Assembly (NCBI GenBank): GCA_022652735.1
Contig: JALCRP010000005.1
Span: forward strand, 1 to 64,000
Length of the DNA stretch: 64,000 nt
Direction of reading: 5' to 3'
Source of the DNA: Faecalibacterium sp.
GTDB taxonomy: Bacteria > Bacillota > Clostridia > Oscillospirales > Ruminococcaceae
In this document: positions 16,749 through 25,245 of the stretch, in pieces
How the letters are laid out: each line of letters begins with the position of its first letter
Position numbering within the stretch: position 1 is the first letter of the stretch
Notes under the pieces: model-generated
What the model was told of the DNA's origin: nothing
Databases searched by the model: none
The model's input: the letters and a program-made list of their open reading frames with translations, nothing else
Translations under genes and position numbers: made by a program

Positions 16749-17144
16749 CTAAAATTTTTCGCTTACAAGCCATGACTTATCTTCGTTTTGGTCGGTGCCA
16801 AACATACAGCATCCAAGTGGAACAGCCTGCGATTTACGAATTGCCTTTTTTAGCTTTCGCAGTTCTTTTGGCTCGGCAGCAAAAGCTATCTTATAAATTC
16901 TTGAAGATATAACCAGTAAATGCTTCATTAGATAATCCAGAACCTCTTGGGTAAGGTCAGTATAATACAAATCAAAAAGTATTCTTTTCCGTTCAGGAGA
17001 TTTCAAAAGGAATTCTTCTTCTTTATCGATAAGTTCAAACAATGCTTTGCTGTCGCCATGAAAATCGCCATAATGAACACCGTGAAATACGCCACCATTA
17101 TAGTTGTATTCGCTAAGAGCCCCTGTAGGCCCATAGTTCAGCAT
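16749..17144 (-). CDS. Hypothetical protein, 131 aa
   Basis: 131 residues, not recognised. ATG 17144 follows AGAAGGATAGATAT. The N-terminal 30 residues are rich in Gly and aromatic residues (NYGPTGALSEYNYNGGVFHG); the middle is charged and helical (FELIDKEEEFLLKSPERKRILFDLYY), followed by KELRKLKKAIRKS. No membrane segment. Codon use is AT-richer than in the core genes. Between remnants of a response regulator and a methyltransferase, so it may itself be passenger DNA. Confidence 0.5.
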   Translation of the reverse strand: MLNYGPTGALSEYNYNGGVFHGVHYGDFHGDSKALFELIDKEEEFLLKSPERKRILFDLYYTDLTQEVLDYLMKHLLVISSRIYKIAFAAEPKELRKLKKAIRKSQAVPLGCCMFGTDQNEDKSWLVSEKF

Positions 17145-17258
17145 ATATCTATCCTTCTTTCCATAAAATGTCTTTGTTTTCTAATTGCTGCGTAATTGCT
17201 ATAATACTAAATTCCGATTATATTCTTGCATTTCTGCTCGTCACTCAAAATTTGATCT

Positions 17259-17729
17259 CTATTTCTTTTTTAGCTCAGCCATTGCAGCATCATGCAAAAC
17301 ATCAAACTCAGCAGGTGCAATGTCCGCAAGTAATTTGAGATGTTCCTGCTCCCATGCGGCAATCTCAGCTTCTGTCAGGGAAGCGCCAATACCCCGGCAG
17401 GCTTTCATTCTTCCGTTCCAGCTTTCGCGGGTAAAATGTACATACACGGGATATTCCTCATGAAAAGTCAATTCGAATTTTTCGTAATAACAATCCGGTA
17501 TCGTGATTGGATGGATTGTTTCGCCAGCGCCGCTCCACTTTGGGCTATATTTCAGCACCAGCTTTTCACTTGCTCCTGCAATTTTATCTTCAAAGGGTAA
17601 CCACGCCATATACAGCACAAGGATATGCCCGTTGGGCTTGAGCATACGATGAAATTCAGATACAAGCTGCTCATGCCTGAAATACCAGAAGCATTCTATT
17701 TTCTTTAGCATGTTACCTAAGGGTCGCAT
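17259..17729 (-). pseudogene. Class I SAM methyltransferase, 5'-truncated
   Basis: The frame gives the second half of a class I methyltransferase: CFWYFRHEQLVSEFHRMLKPNGHILVLYMAWLPFEDKIAG is motif post-II to III, followed by the substrate-binding part ending in HDAAMAELKKK. The SAM-binding first half (GxGxG motif) is missing; upstream codons belong to unrelated sequence. I read it as a decapitated gene at the end of the operon, although a short product could still be made. The 122 bases before it hold no gene. Confidence 0.6.
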
Positions 17730-17851
17730 TGATTATCAGCCCGCTCGCCTTGATAGCGAAAAGGCAGCACAGCATGGTCTTTGTGCCATCTGCTGTGGAA
17801 GATGACGAAAGGCCGTTCCTCCTATTTAACAGTCTGCGCTCAAATAGCTGC

Positions 17852-18907
17852 TTATCGCAGACCAACTGCATTCATAATGGCTTCTATGGTTTCTATTGGG
17901 GCATCACTCCACGGATAAGCCGCATCTTCACAGCCTGCGGAGGAGAGCAAATCCTGTGCGTCCGCGCCAAGAAGTTTTTGATAAATTTGATCCACAATGG
18001 ACATTTTCTCGGAAAACGCAACCAATTCATCGTTTCCCTTTGGCATCATATAGGCAACGACCGTGTTGTGGATTTCCTCCGTGGTCATTTCTGTTCCGAC
18101 ACCCCAATTAAGCAGTTTAACCGCGATGGGTACCGCCGCCATATGACTACCGGGAGTTTCCGTTGCAACATTCTGATTGATTTCATCCAGCAAGCCGGTC
18201 AGCTCTGACGAAGCGCTGGTTTCTGCGTCTCCGCTGACCGTTGCTGTACTACCTGTCCACTGGCTCAGCGGAATCAAATCCATTTGTACATAGTTTGCGG
18301 GATCCGTGATTGTATTGGTATCGGTCAGCCCCTTGCCCTCATAGCGCATGGTGGCATTCGTGCTGTCGTCTGCGCTGCTGGAACCCAGATCAACAAAAAG
18401 CTGCTCTCCCGCATAGTAATACCGGTTGCGTGCTGTGCTGCTAAGCACCTGAACACGAGAGCCATCCGGCTCCAGCGTGTAGAGATCAAAGATCAGCTTG
18501 CCATAAAAGTCATCTGTAACATTTGCCGTTGTACCGATGGCCAGCTCATCTGTGCCATTGCCGTCCAAATCCATGACAGCATATCCAATGTTGTCCAGCG
18601 GGGTGCCGTCGTAAAAGTCTGAGGCAATGAGATTTAAGCCTTGCCCCATCAGGGCGTTGCCATCCCATTTTTCGTTCAGTGCCGTGACATATGTATTGAG
18701 CAGTTCTGCATAGGCTGCGGGCATCTCAGCGGCTGCATCCGTTTGCGCCGAGGCTTGCGTTTCCGCATTTGGTGTTTCCGAGGATGCGGCAACCGCTTGA
18801 CTGGCATTGCTCGGGTTGGTTATCTCCTGCCCGGATGTGCCGCATGCCGAAAGCACAATCGCCATCCCAACAGACAACATAAGCACAGAAAACATTGTTT
18901 TTTTCAT
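17852..18907 (-). CDS. Putative lipoprotein with Asp-rich calcium-loop-like segment
   Basis: 351 residues. The signal peptide MKKTMFSVLMLSVGMAIV ends in lipobox LSAC with the lipidated Cys at residue 22, so it should be anchored outside the membrane. A Ser/Ala/Thr-rich linker (25-60) precedes the globular part. MDLDGNGTDELAIG near residue 112 resembles a dockerin/EF-hand-like calcium loop seen in many Firmicute surface lipoproteins. Function unknown. It is 13 bases from the alpha/beta hydrolase gene upstream and belongs to the long minus-strand operon. Confidence 0.75.
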   Translation of the reverse strand: MKKTMFSVLMLSVGMAIVLSACGTSGQEITNPSNASQAVAASSETPNAETQASAQTDAAAEMPAAYAELLNTYVTALNEKWDGNALMGQGLNLIASDFYDGTPLDNIGYAVMDLDGNGTDELAIGTTANVTDDFYGKLIFDLYTLEPDGSRVQVLSSTARNRYYYAGEQLFVDLGSSSADDSTNATMRYEGKGLTDTNTITDPANYVQMDLIPLSQWTGSTATVSGDAETSASSELTGLLDEINQNVATETPGSHMAAVPIAVKLLNWGVGTEMTTEEIHNTVVAYMMPKGNDELVAFSEKMSIVDQIYQKLLGADAQDLLSSAGCEDAAYPWSDAPIETIEAIMNAVGLR

Positions 18908-18920
18908 CGCGATTTTCTCC

Positions 18921-19655
18921 TTAGCTTCTTGCCGGATTTTTGTTTTCTGTTGCGCAAGCCTTTTGGCTATGTTCTATCCAATTACGCCAAACCGCAAGCT
19001 GTTCTTCGGTATGAAACCAATGCTCGCCGTCCTCGTAAATTTGCAGCTCGCATCCAAACTGTTCTGCAAATTCCGTAATTGTATCACGGTCGGTCAGATT
19101 GTCATGCCCTGCATATAAAATCGCTGTCTTACTGTTCCAATGGGTGAGCGAATGCTCTTTTGCGTAGGTATAATATTCCCACGAAAGCGTTTCACCGAAC
19201 TGGGTCGGGATCTCTTTTTCTGCTTGCAAGCGCTCTGCGCTAACCTGCGCCCACTGCATCATGGTTTCAATCAGCTTTTTCATATCCACCACTGGCGACA
19301 CAAACATCACCTTTTCAAAAGCTTCTTCAGAAAACGCAAGTAGGGAAAAATAGGCACCGATGCTGGTGGCGTGGAGGGAGATACTGTGCCAGCGCTGCTT
19401 TGCATAGGCCAATACGCCCTGCAGCTCCGGCACGGCTACCCACGGCACAAGCTTTGCCTCACCGTTTTTTCGTTCGCCGTGTTCGGGCAGGTCGATAGAA
19501 AGTACCTGAAATCCGCGCGGGCAGAGGATTTCGGCAAGACTTTGCGCCTCTTCTTTATAGCCGCATTTTCCGTGAATATACAGGCATACTTTGTCTGCAT
19601 TTTCCCCGTAAAGCACGGCGGGAATGCTATTTATCGTGAAATTCGTTGTTGTCAT
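18921..19655 (-). CDS. Alpha/beta hydrolase
   Basis: 244 residues. The fold is shown by the oxyanion-loop sequence LYIHGKCGYKEEA (25-37), the nucleophile elbow HATSIGAY with Ser98 (a variant of GxSxG), the acid loop ILYAGHDNLTD and the catalytic His in DGEHWFHT near the C-terminus. Probably a cytoplasmic esterase or acyl hydrolase; the substrate is unknown. It follows the GNAT-YoaP gene by 12 bases. Confidence 0.8.
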   Translation of the reverse strand: MTTTNFTINSIPAVLYGENADKVCLYIHGKCGYKEEAQSLAEILCPRGFQVLSIDLPEHGERKNGEAKLVPWVAVPELQGVLAYAKQRWHSISLHATSIGAYFSLLAFSEEAFEKVMFVSPVVDMKKLIETMMQWAQVSAERLQAEKEIPTQFGETLSWEYYTYAKEHSLTHWNSKTAILYAGHDNLTDRDTITEFAEQFGCELQIYEDGEHWFHTEEQLAVWRNWIEHSQKACATENKNPARS

Positions 19656-19667
19656 AGTTGCTCCTTA

Positions 19668-20423
19668 TCATTGCTGTTTTTCTGCCGCCAGTGCAAGGAA
19701 TTTCTTTTCCGACAGAATTTCGTTACCGACATACGCACCATTATAAAACAGGGCGTAATTCGTCCATGCGGCGGGAGCGTTCTGCGCTTGATTCCGGTTG
19801 GCGAGCAGGATGCTCTTGAACGGAATCCCTGCATCCTTTGCCGCCTTTTCAATCAGCGGCACATATTTGGCCGTGTAGGGGCAGCCCGCCGTGTAATAGA
19901 GGATAAAACCGTTTCCCTCAATATGCGGCACTTTGGCACAGGGCTTGAAGCGCGGCATGGGTGCAGTTTCCGCAAGCGGCAAATAGAGGAGCGTGAAAAA
20001 CGGCTCTGCCGTGTCCGCAACCCGAAATCCCTTGTGGGCGAGGTATTTAGGATCGGAGAGAAACGCTTGCTTTTTCGGTGAGGAAATCACACAGATCCCG
20101 TGCTTGCCCTTTGCTTTTGCATCGGCAATGCAATGCTCCAGCAAATCGTTGGCGTACCCGTGGCCCTTAAAAGCGCCGGATACCCAAAAACAATCAATGT
20201 ACAAATACCCCTCTGCTTCTAGGGGCACCCATGCAAATTCCGCCGGGATGTACTCAATAAAGCACTTGCCGCGCTCCGTTGATTTGAGAAAGACCAGCCC
20301 CTCGTCCAGCCGATCCCGTAGCCACGCCTTTTTGGCGGCCACCTGTGGGTCTTTGTTATTCGAGATGGCACAGCAGATATGCTCCTGCTCCAAATTTTCC
20401 TGATTGAGCTGAATATAATCCAT
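19668..20423 (-). CDS. GNAT N-acetyltransferase with YoaP-like C-terminal domain
   Basis: 251 residues from ATG 20423 after CAGGAGGAAAA. The first 150 residues are a GNAT domain (YIDCFWVSGAFKGHGYANDLLEHCI shows the acetyl-CoA loop). The last part, FILYYTAGCPYTAKYVPLIEKAAKDAG onward, is a thioredoxin-like region with a CPYT motif, as in YoaP-type fused acetyltransferases. The substrate is unknown. Start of the three-gene tail GNAT, hydrolase, lipoprotein of the accessory operon. Confidence 0.82.
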   Translation of the reverse strand: MDYIQLNQENLEQEHICCAISNNKDPQVAAKKAWLRDRLDEGLVFLKSTERGKCFIEYIPAEFAWVPLEAEGYLYIDCFWVSGAFKGHGYANDLLEHCIADAKAKGKHGICVISSPKKQAFLSDPKYLAHKGFRVADTAEPFFTLLYLPLAETAPMPRFKPCAKVPHIEGNGFILYYTAGCPYTAKYVPLIEKAAKDAGIPFKSILLANRNQAQNAPAAWTNYALFYNGAYVGNEILSEKKFLALAAEKQQ

Positions 20424-20555
20424 ACCGATTTTCCTCCTGAAAATAAAATGGAAAGAAGGATACCGCACTACGCGATTAGGCGGCATTCTTCGGCAAACGG
20501 ATTTGCGCACAATAAGCTTTCGCGCAAACGCCATCTCTACCGCCGCCCCTGAAAT

Positions 20556-20816
20556 CTATTGCATCGAAGCCCCTAAATTGTAGGCTTGCTTTAATGCGGA
20601 ACGTCCCTGAATATCGCCCTTATCTTTTACACCTTGCACAAAGATCCGCCCAATATCTTCTAAATGAAAAAAATCAAGAACCAACTGATATTGCAATTCG
20701 ATCGCCGCGAACATATTGGGCAGTGAGGCCGCCCCGACCAGCAGCAAAGCAAGCTTTTTGATTTTAAATTTGTTTCTTGCCGGAGTATGTAATCTGTCTA
20801 TTATTGCTTTGCTTTG
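20556..20816 (-). pseudogene. C-terminal remnant of an NADPH-dependent FMN reductase / flavodoxin-family protein
   Basis: The minus strand reads KAIIDRLHTPARNKFKIKKLALLLVGAA then QYQLVLDFFHLEDIGRIFVQGVKDKGDIQG, matching the last third of flavodoxin-fold NAD(P)H-dependent oxidoreductases. The FMN-binding N-terminus is absent and the frame runs into the end of the CPBP gene. It is a decayed gene between the CPBP and GNAT-YoaP genes. The rest of the 20424-20800 gap contains nothing else. Confidence 0.6.
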
Positions 20817-21523
20817 ACGCATACGTTTCGCCACAGATACCACGCATACCCCACCGACATCAGCGAAATTACAATACATACTGTGATTTGGTATCTCATG
20901 GTCAAACCGCTTTCATTGCTGAATGCGGCCAGCGCGTTAAACACACCATGAAAGAAGCAGCACGGCAGTAAATGTCCGGTTTTGACCACAAACACGGACA
21001 GCATCAGCCCGATGGCCAGCGCGTAAACAAGCTGTAACAGGGTTGGCACAACCTTGGCCCCGTTGAGCAGGTTGACGCTGTGCCCCAGCCCGAAGGTAAG
21101 GGTAGAAACCAGAATCGCCACCTTCACCGAGCGTTTCAGCAGCAGCTGCAGCAAATATCCGCGGAACAAAATTTCCTCGATAAAACCAATACAGAGCATA
21201 GAGAGAACATACCACACGGTATCGAGCGGGGCATACCGCAAAACCGCCCCGTGCCACAGATTTGCTGTGGCAACGACAAGCATCGGCAGCAGATAGCCTA
21301 CTTTTCGCCCTGGCAGCGGTGTGCCCGGCGCAAACCTGAGCCTTCCAAAATCCTGTTCTTTTGCGATTCCGGCGAGCAGCAGCCCTAAAAGCATCGCCGC
21401 TGCCAGTAAGCGCCAACCCTGCGCAGCATCGTCCCCATGAGTACTTTCAAACAGGCTCATGACCACAATGTAGGTAAAAATGCGAGCCAGCACGCCCGCC
21501 AACTCTCTGCGTTTCGTTTTCAT
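20801..21523 (-). CDS. CPBP family intramembrane metalloprotease
   Basis: 240 residues from ATG 21523 after AAGGAGGAAAAG. Eight hydrophobic helices. The conserved motif 1 is GFIEEILFRGYL with Glu116-Glu117 and Arg121, motif 2 has His148 in FGLGHSVN and motif 3 has His192 and Asn196 in FFHGVFNA, the full CPBP (CAAX protease and bacteriocin-processing) set. Such proteins cleave prenylated or small membrane peptides, or provide bacteriocin immunity. Next to an ICMT-like methyltransferase gene, a pairing that recalls CAAX processing, although no prenyltransferase is present. Confidence 0.88.
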   Translation of the reverse strand: MKTKRRELAGVLARIFTYIVVMSLFESTHGDDAAQGWRLLAAAMLLGLLLAGIAKEQDFGRLRFAPGTPLPGRKVGYLLPMLVVATANLWHGAVLRYAPLDTVWYVLSMLCIGFIEEILFRGYLLQLLLKRSVKVAILVSTLTFGLGHSVNLLNGAKVVPTLLQLVYALAIGLMLSVFVVKTGHLLPCCFFHGVFNALAAFSNESGLTMRYQITVCIVISLMSVGYAWYLWRNVCVKAKQ

Positions 21524-21567
21524 CCTGCTTTTCCTCCTTCTCCATTCAAGCCCAAATTGGCAAGCCC

Positions 21568-22149
21568 CTAACCATTTTTTCTGCCCAAATAGCGAAAGAC
21601 CTGCTTTTTGTAGCTGCAATATGTTTCGCCGAACGTGGCAAGCAAATAGCGTTCCTCCTGCAAAATTTGCAGGTGCAGCGTTATGATGGCAAACAGCGTA
21701 AACCCAATGGTAAGCGGGTTGCAAAACAGTAAGCAGACACCAATGTACATGAAATCAAAGCCCAAAAAGGCCGGGTTACGGCTGAAGGCGTAAATGCCCG
21801 CCCGCACAAATTCCGTCTTGTCTTTTTCGGGAATTCCCGCCCGCCAGCTGTCCTTCATGGTGAGCACCGCGATGAGGAAAATCCCATCGCCCAACATACC
21901 GATCAGAAAGCCGGTAAAGCGGGCATTGCCCGGTAAAATACTCCAATCCAGCACAATGGAGAGCAGCTGTACCACTACAACGCCCAGCGTGGCAACCGAC
22001 ATCAGAACTTCCACCGTATGAAGCGCCTTTTCCTTTCGTGTGCCGATCTGGCGGGTGCGGATGCCACGCTTTTTCTGCGAGAGCATCTTACCAAAATAAA
22101 TGCCGTAAAAGAAAACCAGCACGGCACAAGCTAAAATTTGAAATAGCAT
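21568..22149 (-). CDS. Isoprenylcysteine carboxyl methyltransferase-like membrane protein
   Basis: 193 residues with four or five hydrophobic helices. The C-terminal half carries the ICMT/PEMT core: GIYAFSRNPAFLGFDF, then LQILQEERYLLATFGETYCSYKKQVFRYLG. These enzymes methylate carboxyl or amine groups with SAM at the membrane; bacterial members have unknown substrates. It follows the ABC permease gene by 28 bases in the TetR-GNAT-headed operon. Confidence 0.82.
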   Translation of the reverse strand: MLFQILACAVLVFFYGIYFGKMLSQKKRGIRTRQIGTRKEKALHTVEVLMSVATLGVVVVQLLSIVLDWSILPGNARFTGFLIGMLGDGIFLIAVLTMKDSWRAGIPEKDKTEFVRAGIYAFSRNPAFLGFDFMYIGVCLLFCNPLTIGFTLFAIITLHLQILQEERYLLATFGETYCSYKKQVFRYLGRKNG

Positions 22150-22177
22150 GAAGAACCTTTCCTTTCTGACGCAAATA

Positions 22178-23074
22178 TTATTTTCCGTTCCGATGCACCA
22201 GATTCAGCAACACATAAACGCCGATGAGCACAGCCACCGACCCGGCAAGTATCGCGTACATCGCCCCAGTGGAAACCAAATCGCCATAGAAGTACAGATT
22301 GCAGTCGATGGAATCGCGGATGCCCTCCACCACTTCTTTTGGAAAGCCCTGCGTTCCCATTTCGGCAAACACGCCGTTCAGGGCATGGTTGCGGATGAGC
22401 GCCGTGCCATAGGTACCGGGCAGAAAAGACAAGACCTTTCGCAGCCCCTCGCCAAAAGAAGAAATCGGCATGTAAGCGCCGCAGAGAAAGCCGTAGCCGG
22501 CGCTGATGATGGTGCCTACCGCTGAAATCTGCCCTTGAGAGCTTAAAAAGAAATTGATAATCGACGAAAGCGCCGTACCGAACAGCACCAACAGCAATAC
22601 ATCCAGCAGAATCGACAGCACATCAGCGGCAGATAAGTACCAGCCCACGTTGGCCAGATAAAGAAAGCACACGCCCGTGGCCACGAGGCAAACGATCAGC
22701 GTGACCAAAACGGTGGAGCAATAATAGCTCAGTGCAAGGGTCGAACGCTTGACGGGCGTAATCGTGAGGTCGGTTCGGGCGCCGCTGACCTTATCCTGCA
22801 CCATAATCATATTGGAACAAAAAGCCACCGTGATGCAGGATACCGCCAGCAGGGAGGAAAACAGTTCCCCACCCACACAGCCATTGATCAGTTTGTCGGG
22901 GATCGTCATGAATTCCGGCAGCGCGGAGGTAAAGCTCTCCCGATAGACACGGGCGAGGAAGGTGGCGTACAGCACCAGCAGAATCAGCGGCGTAATCAAG
23001 GACGTGAAAAACATTCCCTTATCCTTAAAAAACAGCTTGGTGTTTCGTTTTGTCAGAGCAAAAAATGCGTTCAT
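22178..23074 (-). CDS. ABC-2 type transporter permease
   Basis: 298 residues, six hydrophobic helices with a large outer loop after the first (residues 40-70), as in ABC2_membrane exporters. Starts with MNAFFALTKRNTKLFFKDKGMFFTSLITPLILLVLYATF. Its ATG overlaps the ATPase stop (ATGA), so the two are made together and form one exporter. The substrate is unknown; neighbours suggest drug or lipid efflux. Confidence 0.88.
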   Translation of the reverse strand: MNAFFALTKRNTKLFFKDKGMFFTSLITPLILLVLYATFLARVYRESFTSALPEFMTIPDKLINGCVGGELFSSLLAVSCITVAFCSNMIMVQDKVSGARTDLTITPVKRSTLALSYYCSTVLVTLIVCLVATGVCFLYLANVGWYLSAADVLSILLDVLLLVLFGTALSSIINFFLSSQGQISAVGTIISAGYGFLCGAYMPISSFGEGLRKVLSFLPGTYGTALIRNHALNGVFAEMGTQGFPKEVVEGIRDSIDCNLYFYGDLVSTGAMYAILAGSVAVLIGVYVLLNLVHRNGK

Positions 23075-23985
23075 TTCGCCGTACCTCCCGTGAGTTTCTT
23101 GCCGGTAACCGCAAGAAAGACATCGTCCATCTTCCCCTTGGTGATCTCATAATCCGTAAAAAGCTCCGGGTGCGCCACAATCAGTGCCGTGGCCGCCGCA
23201 GTGTTGGGTACTGCCAAGCGCACCGCGTCACGAATTGTCTCACAGGGTAAGTTCAGCGCGTCGACCTGCTGCCTTGGCGCATGGTAAAGCGTAATAAAGT
23301 CGCCGGTATAGGTATTTTTCAGCTGAAGTGGTGTGCCCTCGGCAGCGATTTTTCCGCTGTCGAGAATGACCACGTAATCCGCGTCCGCCGCTTCCTCCAT
23401 GTAATGCGTGGTGAGAAACACCGTCATGCCCTCTGCCTGGCGAAGCTTTGCAACCACATTCCAGACCGATTTGCGTGTCTGCGGGTCAAGGCCGGTGGTA
23501 GGTTCGTCCAGAATCAGCAGCTTGGGTCGATGGAGCAGCGCCCGGGCAATGTCAATGCGGCGGCGCTGCCCACCGGACAACTTCCCCACCGGGCGCTTCA
23601 AAAGCTCTGCGAAATCCAAAAGCTCGCTAAGCTCGGTAAGCCGCGCTTCAAACGCTTTTCCGGCAATCCCGTAAAGCGCGGCGCGACAGGCGAGATTATC
23701 TCGGACAGACAGCGTTTTGTCCAGCACCGAGTTCTGAAATACCACACCGATTTCGGATTTGACCGCGTCCGCGTCGCGGTCAGTGTCCTTTCCGTCAATG
23801 ATGATGGAGCCGCTGTCCTTTTTCAGTTGACCGCACATCATGGTAATGGTGGTGCTTTTCCCCGCACCGTTCACGCCCAAAAAAGCGAACAGTTCTCCCT
23901 CTTTGACCCGAAAGCTCAGGTCTTGTACCGCCTGAATATCGCCGAAATGCTTGCTCAGATGCTCAATCTCGATGATGTTCTTCAC
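23071..23985 (-). CDS. ABC transporter ATP-binding protein (drug-exporter type)
   Basis: 304 residues. Walker A GVNGAGKST (37-45), the Q-loop in VVFQNS, signature LSGGQRRR near 138, Walker B LLILDEPTTGLD near 158-169 and the switch His in TTHYMEEA are all intact, as in DrrA/CcmA-like exporter ATPases. The C-terminal extension ends in VFLAVTGKKLTGG. Its start overlaps the end of the upstream GyrI-like gene, and its end overlaps the permease start. Confidence 0.92.
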   Translation of the reverse strand: MKNIIEIEHLSKHFGDIQAVQDLSFRVKEGELFAFLGVNGAGKSTTITMMCGQLKKDSGSIIIDGKDTDRDADAVKSEIGVVFQNSVLDKTLSVRDNLACRAALYGIAGKAFEARLTELSELLDFAELLKRPVGKLSGGQRRRIDIARALLHRPKLLILDEPTTGLDPQTRKSVWNVVAKLRQAEGMTVFLTTHYMEEAADADYVVILDSGKIAAEGTPLQLKNTYTGDFITLYHAPRQQVDALNLPCETIRDAVRLAVPNTAAATALIVAHPELFTDYEITKGKMDDVFLAVTGKKLTGGTAK

Positions 23986-24440
23986 TCTGTTTCCTCCGCA
24001 ATGTATAAGTAGCAGTGCGCCCGGCCGTCCTTTGTGTATTCGCCCGGCACGGTGCTCTCATAATCCTCGGTAAAGGCGCGGTGGAGCATACCGCCCGCCT
24101 TGTCCTGCCACACCCGCGCCCACGCTTTATTGGCGGCTTCGGCAATGTCAGCGCCGTCAAAATCATATTTTTTATATTTTCCGGCAGCAACCTTTTGCGC
24201 CATATCGGCAAAGAACTGCGCCGTTACCGTAAAAATCGTCAGATCATACGCGCCGGTTTCGTCCGATTCATAGTTCGAGTACCGGGAGATGGGAGATAAT
24301 CCCTGCAAGAATTGTCCCTCGCTATCATGCATCAGCGGGAGTTTTCCGCTGACAATATCCCGCCAGACCTCATTCATTTTTGCCATGCCGCCCTCTGAAT
24401 TATCGGTGCGAAGGGTAATGTTTTTTAATACGTAAGACAT
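23982..24440 (-). CDS. GyrI-like / effector-binding domain protein
   Basis: 152 residues without a DNA-binding domain. The sequence (VLKNITLRTDNSEGGMAKMNEVWRDIVSGKLP ... ISRYSNYESDETGAYDLTI ... GRAHCYLYIA) resembles stand-alone GyrI-like or AraC-effector-domain proteins that bind small molecules. It overlaps the ABC ATPase start by four bases, so it is co-translated with the exporter and may bind the exported compound or sense it. That role is inference. The 146 bases upstream show no gene. Confidence 0.55.
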   Translation of the reverse strand: MSYVLKNITLRTDNSEGGMAKMNEVWRDIVSGKLPLMHDSEGQFLQGLSPISRYSNYESDETGAYDLTIFTVTAQFFADMAQKVAAGKYKKYDFDGADIAEAANKAWARVWQDKAGGMLHRAFTEDYESTVPGEYTKDGRAHCYLYIAEETE

Positions 24441-24586
24441 AAAGTTAACCTCTTTTCAAAACAAGCTGCATTCTGTCAGGCCAGGTGCAATGCGCAAAAG
24501 CCTCAGCAGAAAAACATACCGTGAATGGCTGAGGAAAATGATCCCTGTCAAATCTCCGATGGTCGTGGCAAGGACGGCAATCATCC

Positions 24587-25222
24587 TCAGCCATGCATTG
24601 CACGGCTTTCAATGTAGGCTCCGGCAAACATCAGTACAAAACCCAAGAGCAGAACGATCCACTCGGATTTGCAGAGCGGATTTTCGTTCGCTTTTTGGGA
24701 ATGGACTTCTTTATTTTCAACTTGAACAAGCGATTTGTTTGCCAATGCACAGCAAATAAACATTTGTCCCAGCATTTCCACAAGGCCTGCATTTTTAGTA
24801 AGCAAAAAAGAACCCACTATGCGCTCCATCAGCGGCACACTCTCCAGATTACCAGAGAAGGACCAGGTGCCCAATGTAACCGCATTCAATGCCACCAGAA
24901 GAAAAAAGCAGTAATATCCAAAACCCATATATTTTTGCGTTTCATTTTTTCTTTTTGAAAACAAACTGCCAATTATAATAAACACGACAGATACCAGGTT
25001 AAAGGCAAAAATCTGAATTGCACTTATCCATATATTTTCTGAGGTTTGAAAGCCCGTCACCGCATTTTTCTTCGCCAAGAATCCCTCTGGCAAAAGGTAA
25101 TAGCTCAAAATTACCACGCCAAAGAAAAGTGCCAGAAATAAAATCGCCGTCGTTATGAGACGAATCTGCAGTTGGTCTGACAGTAAACAACCGCGAATCG
25201 TCTTTGTTTTTGTGTTTGACAT
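24587..25222 (-). CDS. Uncharacterised four-helix membrane protein
   Basis: 211 residues. Hydrophobic helices at about residues 22-45, 65-88, 100-120 and 190-208, with a cytosolic loop KRKNETQKYMG and a less hydrophobic helix with FLLTKNAGLVEMLGQMFICCA, which recalls the SpoIIM-type membrane family only loosely. Function unknown. Second gene of the TetR-GNAT operon, 23 bases after that gene. Confidence 0.55.
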   Translation of the reverse strand: MSNTKTKTIRGCLLSDQLQIRLITTAILFLALFFGVVILSYYLLPEGFLAKKNAVTGFQTSENIWISAIQIFAFNLVSVVFIIIGSLFSKRKNETQKYMGFGYYCFFLLVALNAVTLGTWSFSGNLESVPLMERIVGSFLLTKNAGLVEMLGQMFICCALANKSLVQVENKEVHSQKANENPLCKSEWIVLLLGFVLMFAGAYIESRAMHG

Positions 25223-25245
25223 CGGGATACAACCCTCCTTCTTCT

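Noticed and set aside
24445..24627. 60-codon minus-strand frame in the gap before the GyrI-like gene
   Set aside because: No ribosome binding site, overlaps the end of the membrane protein gene, composition rich in His/Cys/Pro without pattern.
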